Positions 10,702 to 21,288 of a stretch of DNA of 64,000 nucleotides are shown here, one piece after another. The notes under the pieces were generated by a model. The model was given only the letters and a program-made list of their open reading frames with translations, did no database searches and was not told the DNA's origin. Origin of the DNA: an uncultured Pelagibacteraceae bacterium (GTDB lineage Bacteria; Pseudomonadota; Alphaproteobacteria; Pelagibacterales; Pelagibacteraceae). Numbering within the stretch: position 1 is the first letter of the stretch; each line of letters opens with the position of its first letter. Location of the stretch: positions 1 through 64,000 of the forward strand of contig CACGWH010000004.1 in the NCBI GenBank assembly GCA_902576765.1, read 5' to 3'. Position numbers and translations under genes: made by a program.

Positions 10702-11931
10702 ATGAATAAATTTTTAAAAGAATTTAAAGATAGAGGCTTCTTCTATCAGTGTACAGATGAGAGTGATCTTTCTGAATTATTAGATAAACAGAAAATCAAA
10801 GGTTATATTGGATTTGATTGCACAGCTGAAAGCTTACACGTAGGAAGTCTACTTCAAATAATGTGTTTAAGACTTTTACAAAAACATGGACATAGACCTA
10901 TAGTTCTATTAGGTGGTGGTACTACTAGAATTGGTGACCCTTCTGGAAAAGATAAAACAAGAACTATATTAAGTGAGAGAGATATTGAAAAAAATATAAA
11001 AAATATTGAGAAAATATTAAAGAATTATCTTGATACCAAAAATCCAAAAACTAAACCTATTTTTGTAAACAATTATTCTTGGTTAAAGGATCTTAATTAT
11101 ATAAAATTTTTAAGAGAAATTGGAAAGCATTTTACAATAAATAAAATGTTGAGTTTTGATAGTGTTAAAACAAGATTAGAGAGAGAACAGTCATTAAGTT
11201 ATATGGAATTTAATTACATGATCTTACAAGCATATGATTTTTTAGAATTAAATAAAAAAAAGGATTGTTTGCTTCAAATAGGAGGATCTGATCAATGGGG
11301 AAATATAGTTAATGGTGTAGAGTTGATTAAAAGATATTCAAATAAACAGGTATATGGATTAACAACACCTCTGATTACATTAGCGTCCGGTGCTAAAATG
11401 GGTAAAACTGAAACTGGAGCAATTTGGTTAGATAAAAAGTTTTTGTCAGCATATGAGTATTGGCAATTTTGGAGAAATGTAGATGATAGAGATGTTATTA
11501 AATTTTTAAAAATTTTCACAGATTTAGAGATTGAAGAAATAAATAATTTACAAAATAAAAATATCAATGAATTAAAAATACTATTAGCTAATGAGTCTAC
11601 TACAATGCTTCATGGCAAAAAATCAGCAATAGATTCAGAGCGAGCCGCAAAAGAAGCTTTTTCAGGTAATACTCTTGGATCTAATATGCCATCAATCAAA
11701 ATTAAAAAAAAAGAATTTGAAAACAAATTAAATATTATTGATCTAGTTGTTTTATCAAAATTAGAAAGTTCTAAAAGTGAAATAAGAAGATTAATCAAGG
11801 GAAATGCGATAAAGATAAATGACATATTGATTTCTGATGAAAAATATTCTTTGAATGAAGAATTACTTAATAAAGATTATTTAAAACTATCTGTTGGAAA
11901 AAAAAGACACATAAAAATTCAAATTAATTAG
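10702..11931 (+). CDS. tyrS: Tyrosyl-tRNA synthetase
   Basis: 409 aa; GFDCTAESLHVGSLLQI, GGTTRIGDPSGKDKTR, QIGGSDQWGNI, KMGKTETGAIWLD; C-terminal S4 domain. Confidence 0.97.
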   Translation: MNKFLKEFKDRGFFYQCTDESDLSELLDKQKIKGYIGFDCTAESLHVGSLLQIMCLRLLQKHGHRPIVLLGGGTTRIGDPSGKDKTRTILSERDIEKNIKNIEKILKNYLDTKNPKTKPIFVNNYSWLKDLNYIKFLREIGKHFTINKMLSFDSVKTRLEREQSLSYMEFNYMILQAYDFLELNKKKDCLLQIGGSDQWGNIVNGVELIKRYSNKQVYGLTTPLITLASGAKMGKTETGAIWLDKKFLSAYEYWQFWRNVDDRDVIKFLKIFTDLEIEEINNLQNKNINELKILLANESTTMLHGKKSAIDSERAAKEAFSGNTLGSNMPSIKIKKKEFENKLNIIDLVVLSKLESSKSEIRRLIKGNAIKINDILISDEKYSLNEELLNKDYLKLSVGKKRHIKIQIN

Positions 11932-14112
11932 TTTTTTTTAATTTTTTCTAAAGTTCTTGTAATAAATCTTGGTGTTAATGTTTTAATAGGATTTACGGTT
12001 GTCTCTAAATTTTTAGGTGGTCCTTTTATTTTAAAACTTACTCCAAATACACCTTCTCCTGTTTTAGAGCCAACGAGTATTTTTCCCAAAATTGGTATAT
12101 TGCCTATCGCTTTATTTATTGTAGTAGCCGGAACAAGTGTACCACGTAGACTGATCAACTTATTTTTTTCAATATAACCATCCATTAAAATTGATATAGC
12201 TGGTCCAATTGCATAAATTTCTTCAATAATCATAACATCTTTTTTATTTTTAAAACTCATTTCAAATTCATTAAATCCTATACCCTCTCCTGAAAGCAAA
12301 TCAGCAATACCTTGTAAAGATGCAAGTGTTAGCAGCTTTGTTAGAGCTGGAAGTTCTTTTAATTTAAAATTATAAATTTTTATTTTTGAAAAAGACTCTT
12401 TAGCATTTTTTGATGAATAAAAATCAAGTTCACCACCCTTAAAACCTTTAATAAATTTATACCTATCAACTAAAGACTCTGCTCGATCCACAAAAAGTGT
12501 TGTAATTATCTCATTATTAAAAGATTTTACAGTATACACAAATTTTTTATTTTCAGAAAACAAACCAGATAAACTTCCATCTATTATTTGTTGATCTTTG
12601 ATAAATAAATTTCCTTTAAAATTTTTGAGATTATGATTTTCATCAAATAAAATATTATCTAATTTTAAATAAACTTTAAAATCATTATCTAGAATTTTTG
12701 GATTTTCAGAGTCACTGATAAGATTTTCAATTATATCATCAGCATTCAAATTAGGTCCCTCTAAAAAATATTCGTTATTTTTTTTATAAAAATTAAACTT
12801 ATTAAGTTGAGATTTTTTATCTATAAAATGAAAATTAGCTTTATTTAAGTCAACAATTTTTAAATTTTTACTCAAAATAAGATTTTGAATTTCAATTTTA
12901 TTATCTTCTTCCTCCATAAGAATAGAGTTGAATTTTGTCTTTTCTTTAAGCTTCTTATTTCCTTTAACTTTTATAGACAATTGTGTATTTGTTTTTTTTT
13001 CAAAACCTAAAAAATTCAAATTAAATGGATTATCTTTTATTTTCAAAAGTGTATCAAAATAATAGACATTGTTTTTTTTATCTACCGTATATTTAATACT
13101 ATCTTTTTGATTTTGGAATAATACATCACCTGAACCTGTTACATTAAATTTGTTTTTTTGAAAATTAACCTTTAGTTCATGATTAGTGAATAAAAAATCT
13201 TTTTTTATTTCAGGAAAAAATTTTTTTAAAAAAAGACTGTTAGAAATCAAAAATTTATCAACATCTATTTCTGATTTAATATCATATTTTTCAATTCTAA
13301 ATTTTTGGTCTAAAAGAAAAGAAAAATAGTTTTTTGAGCTAAAAGTCAATTCTTGAACCTTATTTTCTAAAAATTTAAATTCAAAAAATTGATCAATATT
13401 CTCGTTATTAAGATTGATTTTTTTATTTTCAAATTGACCTTGAAATTCAAACTTATTTTTTTCTTTTTTAGATATATTTATTTTTTCAGATAAAAAATCT
13501 AAATCGTTTAATGATAATTTAATATCTTGTAAATTTAAACTTTGATTATTCATATCAAAAATTAAATCTAAATTATCAATATTTCTTAAATATATCTATT
13601 TTAGTATCTTTAACTAAACCAGTAATTATAAAATTATCTTTTAAATTTCCTTTTTCATCAAAGTTTAAATTCAAATCGGCGATTAAATAACCTTTTTTAA
13701 TTAAGTTTTCTAAAATAAATAATTCGGTGTTTGTGTTAATAGATCGAGCAATTGAAACTAAATTTTTTATCTCAAGAGATTTTGTTGAAATGATTAAGTT
13801 TTCTAGAGAAAATTGATTTTCAAGTAATGACTTTAAAGAAATTTTCGTTTGAATATTTTCTAAATCAATACTTTTATTTTTATACTTCAATTTTGGTCCT
13901 AAAGTCTTGGCGTTTAATTGAAATTTTAATGGGTCTAAAACTAATTTTATTTGATTTAATTGGATTGCAAAATCTTTATTTATTGTTTTTAATTTATTTT
14001 CAATTTGCGTATTAAATTTCGAAGTTTCAATACCAAATATTGTCAAATAAACCAAAAATAAAAATGCAAGGATTATTAAAGAAAATATAGATCTATAAAT
14101 TATTTTTTTCAT
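11928..14112 (-). pseudogene. AsmA/DUF3971 (YhdP-like) large envelope protein, split into two ORFs (14112-13576 and 13553-11928) by an apparent 1-nt frameshift
   Basis: ORF 1 has an N-terminal TM helix and ends ...KDTKIDIFKKY*; the +1 frame continues ...RNIDNLDLIFDMNNQSLNLQDIKLSLND into ORF 2, with no stop between. ORF 2 carries an AsmA-like C-terminal region (FKGGELDFYS...GNIPILGKILVGSKTGEGVFGVSFKIKGP). Confidence 0.75.
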
Positions 14113-15204
14113 TTAATTTGATATAGTGAATTTTCTAAAAATTCGTCTATTTCTCCATCTAGTACTTTATCTGGATTAGTGCTCTCAAAATTTGTCCTGT
14201 TATCTTTGACTAGCCTATAAGGTTGCAAAACATAAGATCTTATCTGATGGCCCCATCCTATTTCAGATTTTGATGACTCTAAATTCTCTGAAGCTTTCTC
14301 TTTTTTCTTAATCTCAAAATCATACAATCTTGCTCTCAACATATTCATACAAGTTTCTTTATTTTTATGTTGTGATCTTTCATTCTGACATTGCACCACT
14401 ATTTTAGTCGGTAAATGAGTAATTCTTACTGCGCTATCAGTTGTATTTACATGTTGGCCGCCTGCTCCACTAGATCTATAAGTATCAATTCTCAAATCTT
14501 TATCTAATATTTCTATATTAATATTTTCATCAATGACAGGATAAACCCAAATACTTGCAAAACTTGTATGTCTTCTTGCTCCTGAATCAAATGGTGAAAT
14601 TCTTACTAATCTGTGAATTCCGGACTCCTTTTTCAATAAACCAAAAATATAATCACCTTCTATTTTAATCGTAGATGATTTTATGCCAGCCTCATCACCT
14701 TTATGTTCACTAATTAAACTTGATCTAAATTTTTTACTATCAGCCCACTTTAAGTACATTCTTCGAAGCATATTTGCCCAGTCTTGACTTTCTGTCCCTC
14801 CTGCGCCAGCATGAATTTCTATATAACAATCTAAACTATCAGCTTGATTAGATAAAAAACATTTTATTTCATTTTTTTTGACAATTTCTTTTAATTCTTT
14901 AAGATTTTTTAAAATATCATTTTTTGTATTAAGATCTTCTTCTTCCTCTGCTAAGTTATTAAGATCAATTAAATCATTAAATTTTTGAGCACTTTCATGG
15001 AAATTATTGATCAAATCTTCGTAAAGTTTTTTTTCTTTAATAATGTTTTTTGATCTAGATTTGTCTTGCCAGAAGTTTTCTTCTAGCATCTTTTTATTAA
15101 TATTTTCTAATTTTGAATAAATATTATTTTTCTCAAAGATACTCCTTTATTCTTTGATTTATTTTTTCAATTTCTTTTTTCAAATCTAAATATTTATCAT
15201 CCAT
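14109..15204 (-). CDS. prfB: Peptide chain release factor 2, expressed via programmed +1 frameshift at the in-frame TGA (15133-15135)
   Basis: Zero-frame leader MDDKYLDLKKEIEKINQRIKEYL-TGA, then +1 frame EKNNIYSKLENINKKMLEENFWQDK... joining the track ORF; GAGGQHVN catalytic motif. Together about 364 aa. Confidence 0.95.
15132..15147 (-). promoter_or_regulatory. prfB: prfB programmed +1 frameshift signal (SD-like AGGAG + TAT CTT TGA)
   Basis: Reverse strand reads AAGGAGTATCTTTGAG, versus the E. coli prfB signal AGGGGGTATCTTTGAC. Confidence 0.95.
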
Positions 15205-17552
15205 TAGTAGAAGTTTAATATATTATTTGTATCTAATCTATTTTTATTTGAGTATAAAACCTTTCCATCGACAACATTTTCACTCTTATAAACTTCCATT
15301 ATAGTATTTTTAGATGTAAATTTAGCTTTTTGTCCAGTTGTAGAGTCTACAACCATAAGAGTGATTCCTTCTGAAACTTTAAAAGGTCTAGCATCTGACT
15401 TTTTTATTGCTTTACTTACAAATTTTTCAAAAATTGGAAGTGCTGTTTTTGATCCTGTTTCATATTTACCAAGTGGTGAAGGATTATCCATTCCTACATA
15501 AACTCCTATAACTAAATTTGAAGTAAAACCAATAAACCACGCATCAGTGTTCTCGTTAGTAGTTCCAGTTTTTCCAGCTATGTTAAGTTTTAATTTTCTC
15601 AATTTTTTTCCAGTTCCTCTTTGAATAACTCCCTCAAGTAAAGAGGTTACTTGATATGCGGTCTGAGGTGAAAAAATTTGTTTATATTTATCGTTTATTT
15701 TTGGATAAAAATTTCCGGTAAAAGAAATTTGATTGCAATTTATACAAGATCTTTTTTCATTATTTACAATTGTATTTCCCTCGCTATCTTGAATCCTGTC
15801 AATTATAATCGGTTCAACAAGTTTACCTTTATTTATAAATGTTGAATATGCTGCAGTTAATCTTAATAAAGTAGTTTCTACTGAACCAAGAGATACAGAT
15901 AAAAGTTTGTCAGGATTATCATAAATTCCTAAATCTTTTGATAGTTTAATAATTTTTTCTATGCCTAAATTTTGAGCAATTCTAACTGTCATAAGGTTTC
16001 TAGATTTCTCAAGTCCTGTTCTAACTGTTGATAATCCGTAAAATTTTTTTCCATAATTTTCAGGTTTCCACATTTTTAAATCAGTTCCTTGATCTAACAC
16101 TAATGGTGCATCTAAAACTAAGGATGTTGGGGTATATTTATTTTCTAAAGCTAGTGCATATATAAAAGGTTTAAATGCTGAACCAGGTTGTCTTAATGCT
16201 TGAGTAGCTCTATTAAATTCACTATTTTTAAAACTAAATCCTCCACTTAGAGCTAAAACTCTACCAGTATAAGGGTCCATAACAACAATACCACCATTTA
16301 TTTTCGGTAATTGTTTTAAATCATATTTATTGTCAATTATTTTTTTCACATAAATAATATCCCCAACCGAAAATAATTCCTCAAATTCTTTTTTTGTCCA
16401 CGAGATACTCTTGTATTCAATTATTCCATTAAATTCTTTTTTTGTTTCAATTCTTGCAGAAAATTGATCTATTTTTTTTACAATTGCTAATTCCCAATTT
16501 ATTGATTTTTCTAATTCAAATTCTTCTAAATTTTTGTGCCAGTCATCTTTATAAATTTTATTAACCAAGGGTCCACGCCAACCTTTTCTTTTATCATATA
16601 AAATTAAGCCATCTCTTAAAGATGTAGTCGCAATATTTTGTAACTCTAAATCAATTGGAGTATTGATATTAAACCCTTGTTTGTAAACTTTTTCATATGA
16701 AAGATTATCAATAATATTTTTTCTTACATCCTCTATATAATATTGTGCATCTTCTAAAAAAACTTTTTTGGTCTTCTTAAGGTTAATCTTTTTTTTTTTT
16801 AAATTTAAATATTTTTGATTATCAATAAATTCATTTTCTAATAAATTTTTTAGCACTAAATCTCTTCTAAATTTTGCTAATTCTAAATTTTTATAAGGGT
16901 TATATTTACTTGGAGCTTTTGGAAGTGCAGCTAAAAGTGCTGCCTCAGCATAGTCTAATTCTTTGATAGATTTATCAAAATATTCTAAACTTGCAGCTGC
17001 TACTCCATATGCACCACTTCCAAGATAAATTTGATTTAAATATAATTCTAAAATTCGTTCTTTTGATAAAGCTCTTTCTATTCTAAAAGCTAAAATGGCC
17101 TCTTTAATTTTTCTATTCAAACTTACTTCATTTGTTAATAAAAAATTTTTGGCGACTTGTTGTGTTATAGTGGATGCTCCTTCCAATCTTTTTGAAGTCA
17201 TTATATTTCGAATGTTATTGATTGTAGCTCTCAATACTCCTTTAGCATCAACACCAGGATGTGAAAAAAAATTCTTATCTTCAGCAGATAAAAAAGAATT
17301 TACTATATTTTTAGGTATTGACTCATAAGGAACAAATATTCTTTTTTCCTTAGAAAAATCTGCAACTAATTTACCATCACCTGAATACACTTTACTGGAA
17401 ACAGGGGGTTTATAGTTTTTCAAAAATTTATAATCTGGAATATTATTTGAAAAAGTCCATAATATTGCAAATATCAAAATTGAGGCTAAAAGCAAAAAAC
17501 TTAGAAAAATAGTAACTATTTTTTTTATCAGTGTACTCATTTTATATATCAT
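15204..17552 (-). CDS. mrcA: Penicillin-binding protein 1A (bifunctional glycosyltransferase/transpeptidase)
   Basis: 782 aa; AEDKNFFSHPGVD, GASTITQQVAKNFLL (GT51), RQPGSAFKPFIYALAL, GKTGTTNENTDAWFIGF (transpeptidase). Start may be the second Met at 17540. Confidence 0.95.
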   Translation of the reverse strand: MIYKMSTLIKKIVTIFLSFLLLASILIFAILWTFSNNIPDYKFLKNYKPPVSSKVYSGDGKLVADFSKEKRIFVPYESIPKNIVNSFLSAEDKNFFSHPGVDAKGVLRATINNIRNIMTSKRLEGASTITQQVAKNFLLTNEVSLNRKIKEAILAFRIERALSKERILELYLNQIYLGSGAYGVAAASLEYFDKSIKELDYAEAALLAALPKAPSKYNPYKNLELAKFRRDLVLKNLLENEFIDNQKYLNLKKKKINLKKTKKVFLEDAQYYIEDVRKNIIDNLSYEKVYKQGFNINTPIDLELQNIATTSLRDGLILYDKRKGWRGPLVNKIYKDDWHKNLEEFELEKSINWELAIVKKIDQFSARIETKKEFNGIIEYKSISWTKKEFEELFSVGDIIYVKKIIDNKYDLKQLPKINGGIVVMDPYTGRVLALSGGFSFKNSEFNRATQALRQPGSAFKPFIYALALENKYTPTSLVLDAPLVLDQGTDLKMWKPENYGKKFYGLSTVRTGLEKSRNLMTVRIAQNLGIEKIIKLSKDLGIYDNPDKLLSVSLGSVETTLLRLTAAYSTFINKGKLVEPIIIDRIQDSEGNTIVNNEKRSCINCNQISFTGNFYPKINDKYKQIFSPQTAYQVTSLLEGVIQRGTGKKLRKLKLNIAGKTGTTNENTDAWFIGFTSNLVIGVYVGMDNPSPLGKYETGSKTALPIFEKFVSKAIKKSDARPFKVSEGITLMVVDSTTGQKAKFTSKNTIMEVYKSENVVDGKVLYSNKNRLDTNNILNFY

Positions 17553-17640
17553 TATATACCGGAATTTGGTAAAGATAAGGCAAGATCGTTTAACAAAATT
17601 TATAACTTATTAATTAAATGAAAAAATCAAATAAAATATT

Positions 17641-19416
17641 ATGGAAAAAAATTTATATATCGATGCATCGCATCCAAATGAAACTAGAGTTGTACTTAAA
17701 TCAGACAATAATATCGAAGATTACGAATACGAAGGTTTAAAAAATAATCTAATCAAAAATAACATATACTTAGGCAAAGTAAGTAGAATTGAACCTTCAT
17801 TGCAAGCTGCATTTGTTGATTTCGGAAGAGAGAGACATGGTTTTTTATCATTCAATGATATTCAATCAGATTATTATCAAATACCGAAAAGTGATTTAGA
17901 GATTATTAAAATAGAGGAGAAAAAAGCAAGGGAAGAATTATCAAAAGAAGTTGAGGCAAAAGAGGAAGAAAATCTTGCGGAAGGAAAATTAGAGATTGAA
18001 GATCCAATAGAGAAAAAAGACACAGATGATAAAGATTTTCCAAAAAATGATAATGAAAAAAAAGATGAAAAAAAATCTAAATTTAAAAGATATAAGATTC
18101 AAGAAGTTATTAAACCAAATCAAGTAATTCTTGTTCAAGTCATTAAAGACGAAAGAGGTCAAAAAGGTGCTGCTTTAAGTACATTTATTTCGATAGCTGG
18201 AAAGTATATAGTTTTAATGCCAAATACTCCAAAAGGAGGAGGAATATCCAGAAAAATATTTAATCCTGTAGATAGAAAAAAAATAAGAGCAATATTAAAT
18301 GAAATAGAAATTCCAAAAGAGATGGGTCTTATAGTCAGAACAGCAGGATGTAACAAAACTAAAAATGAAATTAGTCATGATTTGACAACTCTTATAAATA
18401 ATTGGAATCAAATCAAAGATAATGCTCTAAATTCTATTGCACCCTCTTTAATTCATCAAGAAAGTGAAATCATCAAAAGAACTTTAAGAGATATGTACGA
18501 CGAAAATACAAAAAATATTATTGTTGAAGGAAACGAGGGTTACAAAAAAACTCAAAATTTTATGAAAATGATGATGCCAACCCATGTAAAAAAGATTAAA
18601 AAATACAGAGGAAAAGTTCCATTATTCATAGAAGTTGGAATTGAACAAAAATTAAACCAAATATTTGACTCTGAAATAAAATTAAATTCAGGGGGATACT
18701 TAGTAATAAATCCAACAGAGGCATTGATTTCAATTGATATTAACTCTGGAAGTTCTATCAAGCAAAAGAATGTAGAAAATACTGCTCTCGATACAAATCT
18801 AGAGGCTGCAGATGAGATAGCAAGACAAATAAAAATAAGAGATCTCTCAGGATTAATAATTATTGACTTTATAGATATGCTAAGTTTTGGGAATAGAAGA
18901 TCAGTTGAAAGAAGATTAAAAGAAAAATGTCGATCTGATAGAGCTCGTATTCAAATAGGAAGAATAAGTAATTTTGGTTTACTCGAAATGTCTAGACAAA
19001 GACTTAGAGAAAGCGCTGTCAAATGGAAAGTTAATTTAACTGATGAGTCTTTTGCATTGAAACTTCTTAAATTGGTTGAGTTAAAAGCTGTTTTAAATAA
19101 AGCAAAATTTGTTGATCTTAAGGTTTGTGAAAAAATTTCTGATTTTTTAAAAGAAAACTTTGTTGAGGATCTCACCTACTTTGAAAAAAAGAACAAAATG
19201 AAAATTGATATCATAACAGACAATAATTTGATTATTCCAGAGTATATAATTGATGTAAAGAATAGAACTAAAAAAACTTTAGAATTAATTGAATATAAAG
19301 AAAAATTAAAAAATCTTGATCAACAAAAAAAAGAAAGTAATATAATTGATCTCAAAGAAAAGAAATTTAAGAAGAAAACTTTTAAAAAAAAAAAATTTTA
19401 CAAAAAAGCTAAATAA
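17641..19416 (+). CDS. rne: Ribonuclease E/G
   Basis: 591 aa; YLGKVSRIEPSLQAAFVDFGRERHGFL (S1), ISIDINSGS, LSGLIIIDFIDML, EMSRQRLRES; short, with basic C-terminus. Confidence 0.92.
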   Translation: MEKNLYIDASHPNETRVVLKSDNNIEDYEYEGLKNNLIKNNIYLGKVSRIEPSLQAAFVDFGRERHGFLSFNDIQSDYYQIPKSDLEIIKIEEKKAREELSKEVEAKEEENLAEGKLEIEDPIEKKDTDDKDFPKNDNEKKDEKKSKFKRYKIQEVIKPNQVILVQVIKDERGQKGAALSTFISIAGKYIVLMPNTPKGGGISRKIFNPVDRKKIRAILNEIEIPKEMGLIVRTAGCNKTKNEISHDLTTLINNWNQIKDNALNSIAPSLIHQESEIIKRTLRDMYDENTKNIIVEGNEGYKKTQNFMKMMMPTHVKKIKKYRGKVPLFIEVGIEQKLNQIFDSEIKLNSGGYLVINPTEALISIDINSGSSIKQKNVENTALDTNLEAADEIARQIKIRDLSGLIIIDFIDMLSFGNRRSVERRLKEKCRSDRARIQIGRISNFGLLEMSRQRLRESAVKWKVNLTDESFALKLLKLVELKAVLNKAKFVDLKVCEKISDFLKENFVEDLTYFEKKNKMKIDIITDNNLIIPEYIIDVKNRTKKTLELIEYKEKLKNLDQQKKESNIIDLKEKKFKKKTFKKKKFYKKAK

Positions 19417-20182
19417 TACCTTTAGTTGGTGAAGAAGCCTCACCAATAAAGTTTTTTTTTATTCGTCCAGATAGATAAGATTGTCTTCCAGCCAAAACAG
19501 CGTTCTTAAATGCTAAAGCCATTTCAAATGGTTTTTTTGCTTTAGCGATTGCAGTATTTACTAAAACGCCATCGCATCCCAATTCCATTGCAATTGTAGC
19601 ATCTGAAGCCTGACCAAGTCCCGCATCAATAATCAAAGGTAACTTAGTTTGTTTTCTAATTATTTTTACATTTACTTTATTTAAAATACCCAGACCAGAT
19701 CCGATTGGTGCAGCTAGTGGCATAATGGCACAAGCACCAGAGTTCTCGAGCCTTTTAGCCATTAATGGATCGTCATTACAATATACCATAACTTTAAAAC
19801 CCTCTTTAGTCAAAATTTCTGTTGATTTAAGAGTTTCAATCATTTCAGGAAATAAATTTTCTTTATCTCCCAAGACTTCTAATTTTACTAATTTCCATCC
19901 ACCTATTTCTCTAGCCAATCTCAATGTTCTTAAAGCCTCATTAGAATTAAAGCATCCTGCGGTATTTGGTAAATAAGTAATTTTTTTTGGATCAATATAA
20001 TCCATTAATAAAGGTTTATTTTTATCAGATATATTTACTCTTCTCACAGCCACTGTAACTATATCTGCACCAGACAATTCAATGGCTCTAGCACATTGAG
20101 ACATATTTTTATATTTGCCTGTACCTACAATTAACCTTGATTTAAATCTTTTATTTGCAACAATAAAACTATCTTTTTTCAA
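19409..20182 (-). CDS. thiG: Thiazole synthase
   Basis: 257 aa; RLIVGTGKYKN, TVAVRR, LPNTAGCF, VKLEVLGD, PLIIDAGLGQASDATIAMELGCDGVLVNTAIAKA. Confidence 0.96.
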   Translation of the reverse strand: MKKDSFIVANKRFKSRLIVGTGKYKNMSQCARAIELSGADIVTVAVRRVNISDKNKPLLMDYIDPKKITYLPNTAGCFNSNEALRTLRLAREIGGWKLVKLEVLGDKENLFPEMIETLKSTEILTKEGFKVMVYCNDDPLMAKRLENSGACAIMPLAAPIGSGLGILNKVNVKIIRKQTKLPLIIDAGLGQASDATIAMELGCDGVLVNTAIAKAKKPFEMALAFKNAVLAGRQSYLSGRIKKNFIGEASSPTKGII

Positions 20183-20401
20183 TCATCCACCTCCAATAAA
20201 ATGAACTATTTCAACTCTGTCATTTTTATTTAAAATTTTTTTATTCAATTTTTTTTTATCCATTATTTCATGATTTAATTCAATCGCTACTTTTTTTAAG
20301 GGTATTTTTAGATCATTTACAAGTTTCAGTAAACTTGTGTTATCACTAATGAACTTAAACTTACCATTTATCTTAATTTTTATTTTTTTTACTTTTTTCA
20401 T
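20183..20401 (-). CDS. thiS: Sulfur carrier protein ThiS
   Basis: MKKVKKIKIKINGKFKFISDNTSLLKLVNDL...RVEIVHFIGGG, C-terminal Gly-Gly; adjacent to thiG. Upstream ORF extension to 20527 overlaps aroQ antisense and is rejected. Confidence 0.88.
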   Translation of the reverse strand: MKKVKKIKIKINGKFKFISDNTSLLKLVNDLKIPLKKVAIELNHEIMDKKKLNKKILNKNDRVEIVHFIGGG

Positions 20402-20417
20402 CGTATATAAGAGCTGA

Positions 20418-20864
20418 ATGAATAATAAAATTATTATTATTAATGGTCCAAATCTTAATCTATTAGGTGAGAGAGAACAATCACAATATGGATCAATTAC
20501 TTTTGAGAAATTGAGAGAAAATTGCAAAAAAAAAAGTCAAGAGTTGAATTTAGATGTTGAATTTACACAATCCAATGTAGAAGGTGAATTAGTAGATATT
20601 ATTCAAGATTCAAGAAATAAATTTGATGGAATAATAATTAATGCTGCTGCATTTACTCATACCTCTGTGGCAATAAGAGATGCTTTAGAAATTTTTAAAA
20701 AACCAATAATAGAACTTCATATTTCCAATATATATAAAAGAGAGGAATTTAGACAAAAGTCTTTAATAAGTGATATAGTAACAGGTGGAATTTTTGGTTT
20801 AGGAGCTAATGGTTATATTTTGGCCATAATTTCGATGCACAAACTTTTAAAAAATGAAAATTGA
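20418..20864 (+). CDS. aroQ: 3-dehydroquinate dehydratase type II
   Basis: 148 aa; INGPNLNLLGEREQSQYG, QSNVEGELVDIIQ, INAAAFTHTSVAIRDAL, ELHISNIYKREEFR. Confidence 0.96.
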   Translation: MNNKIIIINGPNLNLLGEREQSQYGSITFEKLRENCKKKSQELNLDVEFTQSNVEGELVDIIQDSRNKFDGIIINAAAFTHTSVAIRDALEIFKKPIIELHISNIYKREEFRQKSLISDIVTGGIFGLGANGYILAIISMHKLLKNEN

Positions 20865-21288
20865 TAAAAAAATTATTAAAGAGTTAAGTGATTATTTAGA
20901 TGAGTTTAATCTTACAGAATTAGAATACACTGAAAAAGATACAAAAATAAAAGTTTCAAAAAATAATATTGCAATAAATAATCGACCTTTACCAAAATCA
21001 AACGATAATTCTTCTTCAACAGAAAACTCTGAAACTAGAAGAAATACTAAATTAGGTACTGAAGTAACTTCACCAATAATTGGCACTGCCTATCATGCAC
21101 CTGAACCTGGAGCTAAAAAATTTGTTGAGGTTGGAAAAAAAATCAAAAAAGGTGATACAGTCATGATCGTAGAGGCAATGAAAACTATGAATCATGTTCC
21201 GTCAACATCGGATGGAATTGTAAAGGAAATTCTAGTATCTGATGGCCAACCTGTAGAATTCGGTCAAGCTCTTATAGTTTTAGAATAA
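20854..21288 (+). CDS. accB: Biotin carboxyl carrier protein of acetyl-CoA carboxylase
   Basis: 144 aa; biotinylation motif VEAMKTMNHV; adjacent accC. Confidence 0.95.
   Translation: MKIDKKIIKELSDYLDEFNLTELEYTEKDTKIKVSKNNIAINNRPLPKSNDNSSSTENSETRRNTKLGTEVTSPIIGTAYHAPEPGAKKFVEVGKKIKKGDTVMIVEAMKTMNHVPSTSDGIVKEILVSDGQPVEFGQALIVLE

Noticed and set aside
20402-20527. N-terminal extension of the thiS ORF
   Set aside because: Antisense to aroQ; ThiS-like sequence begins at MKKVKKIKIKINGK (20401).
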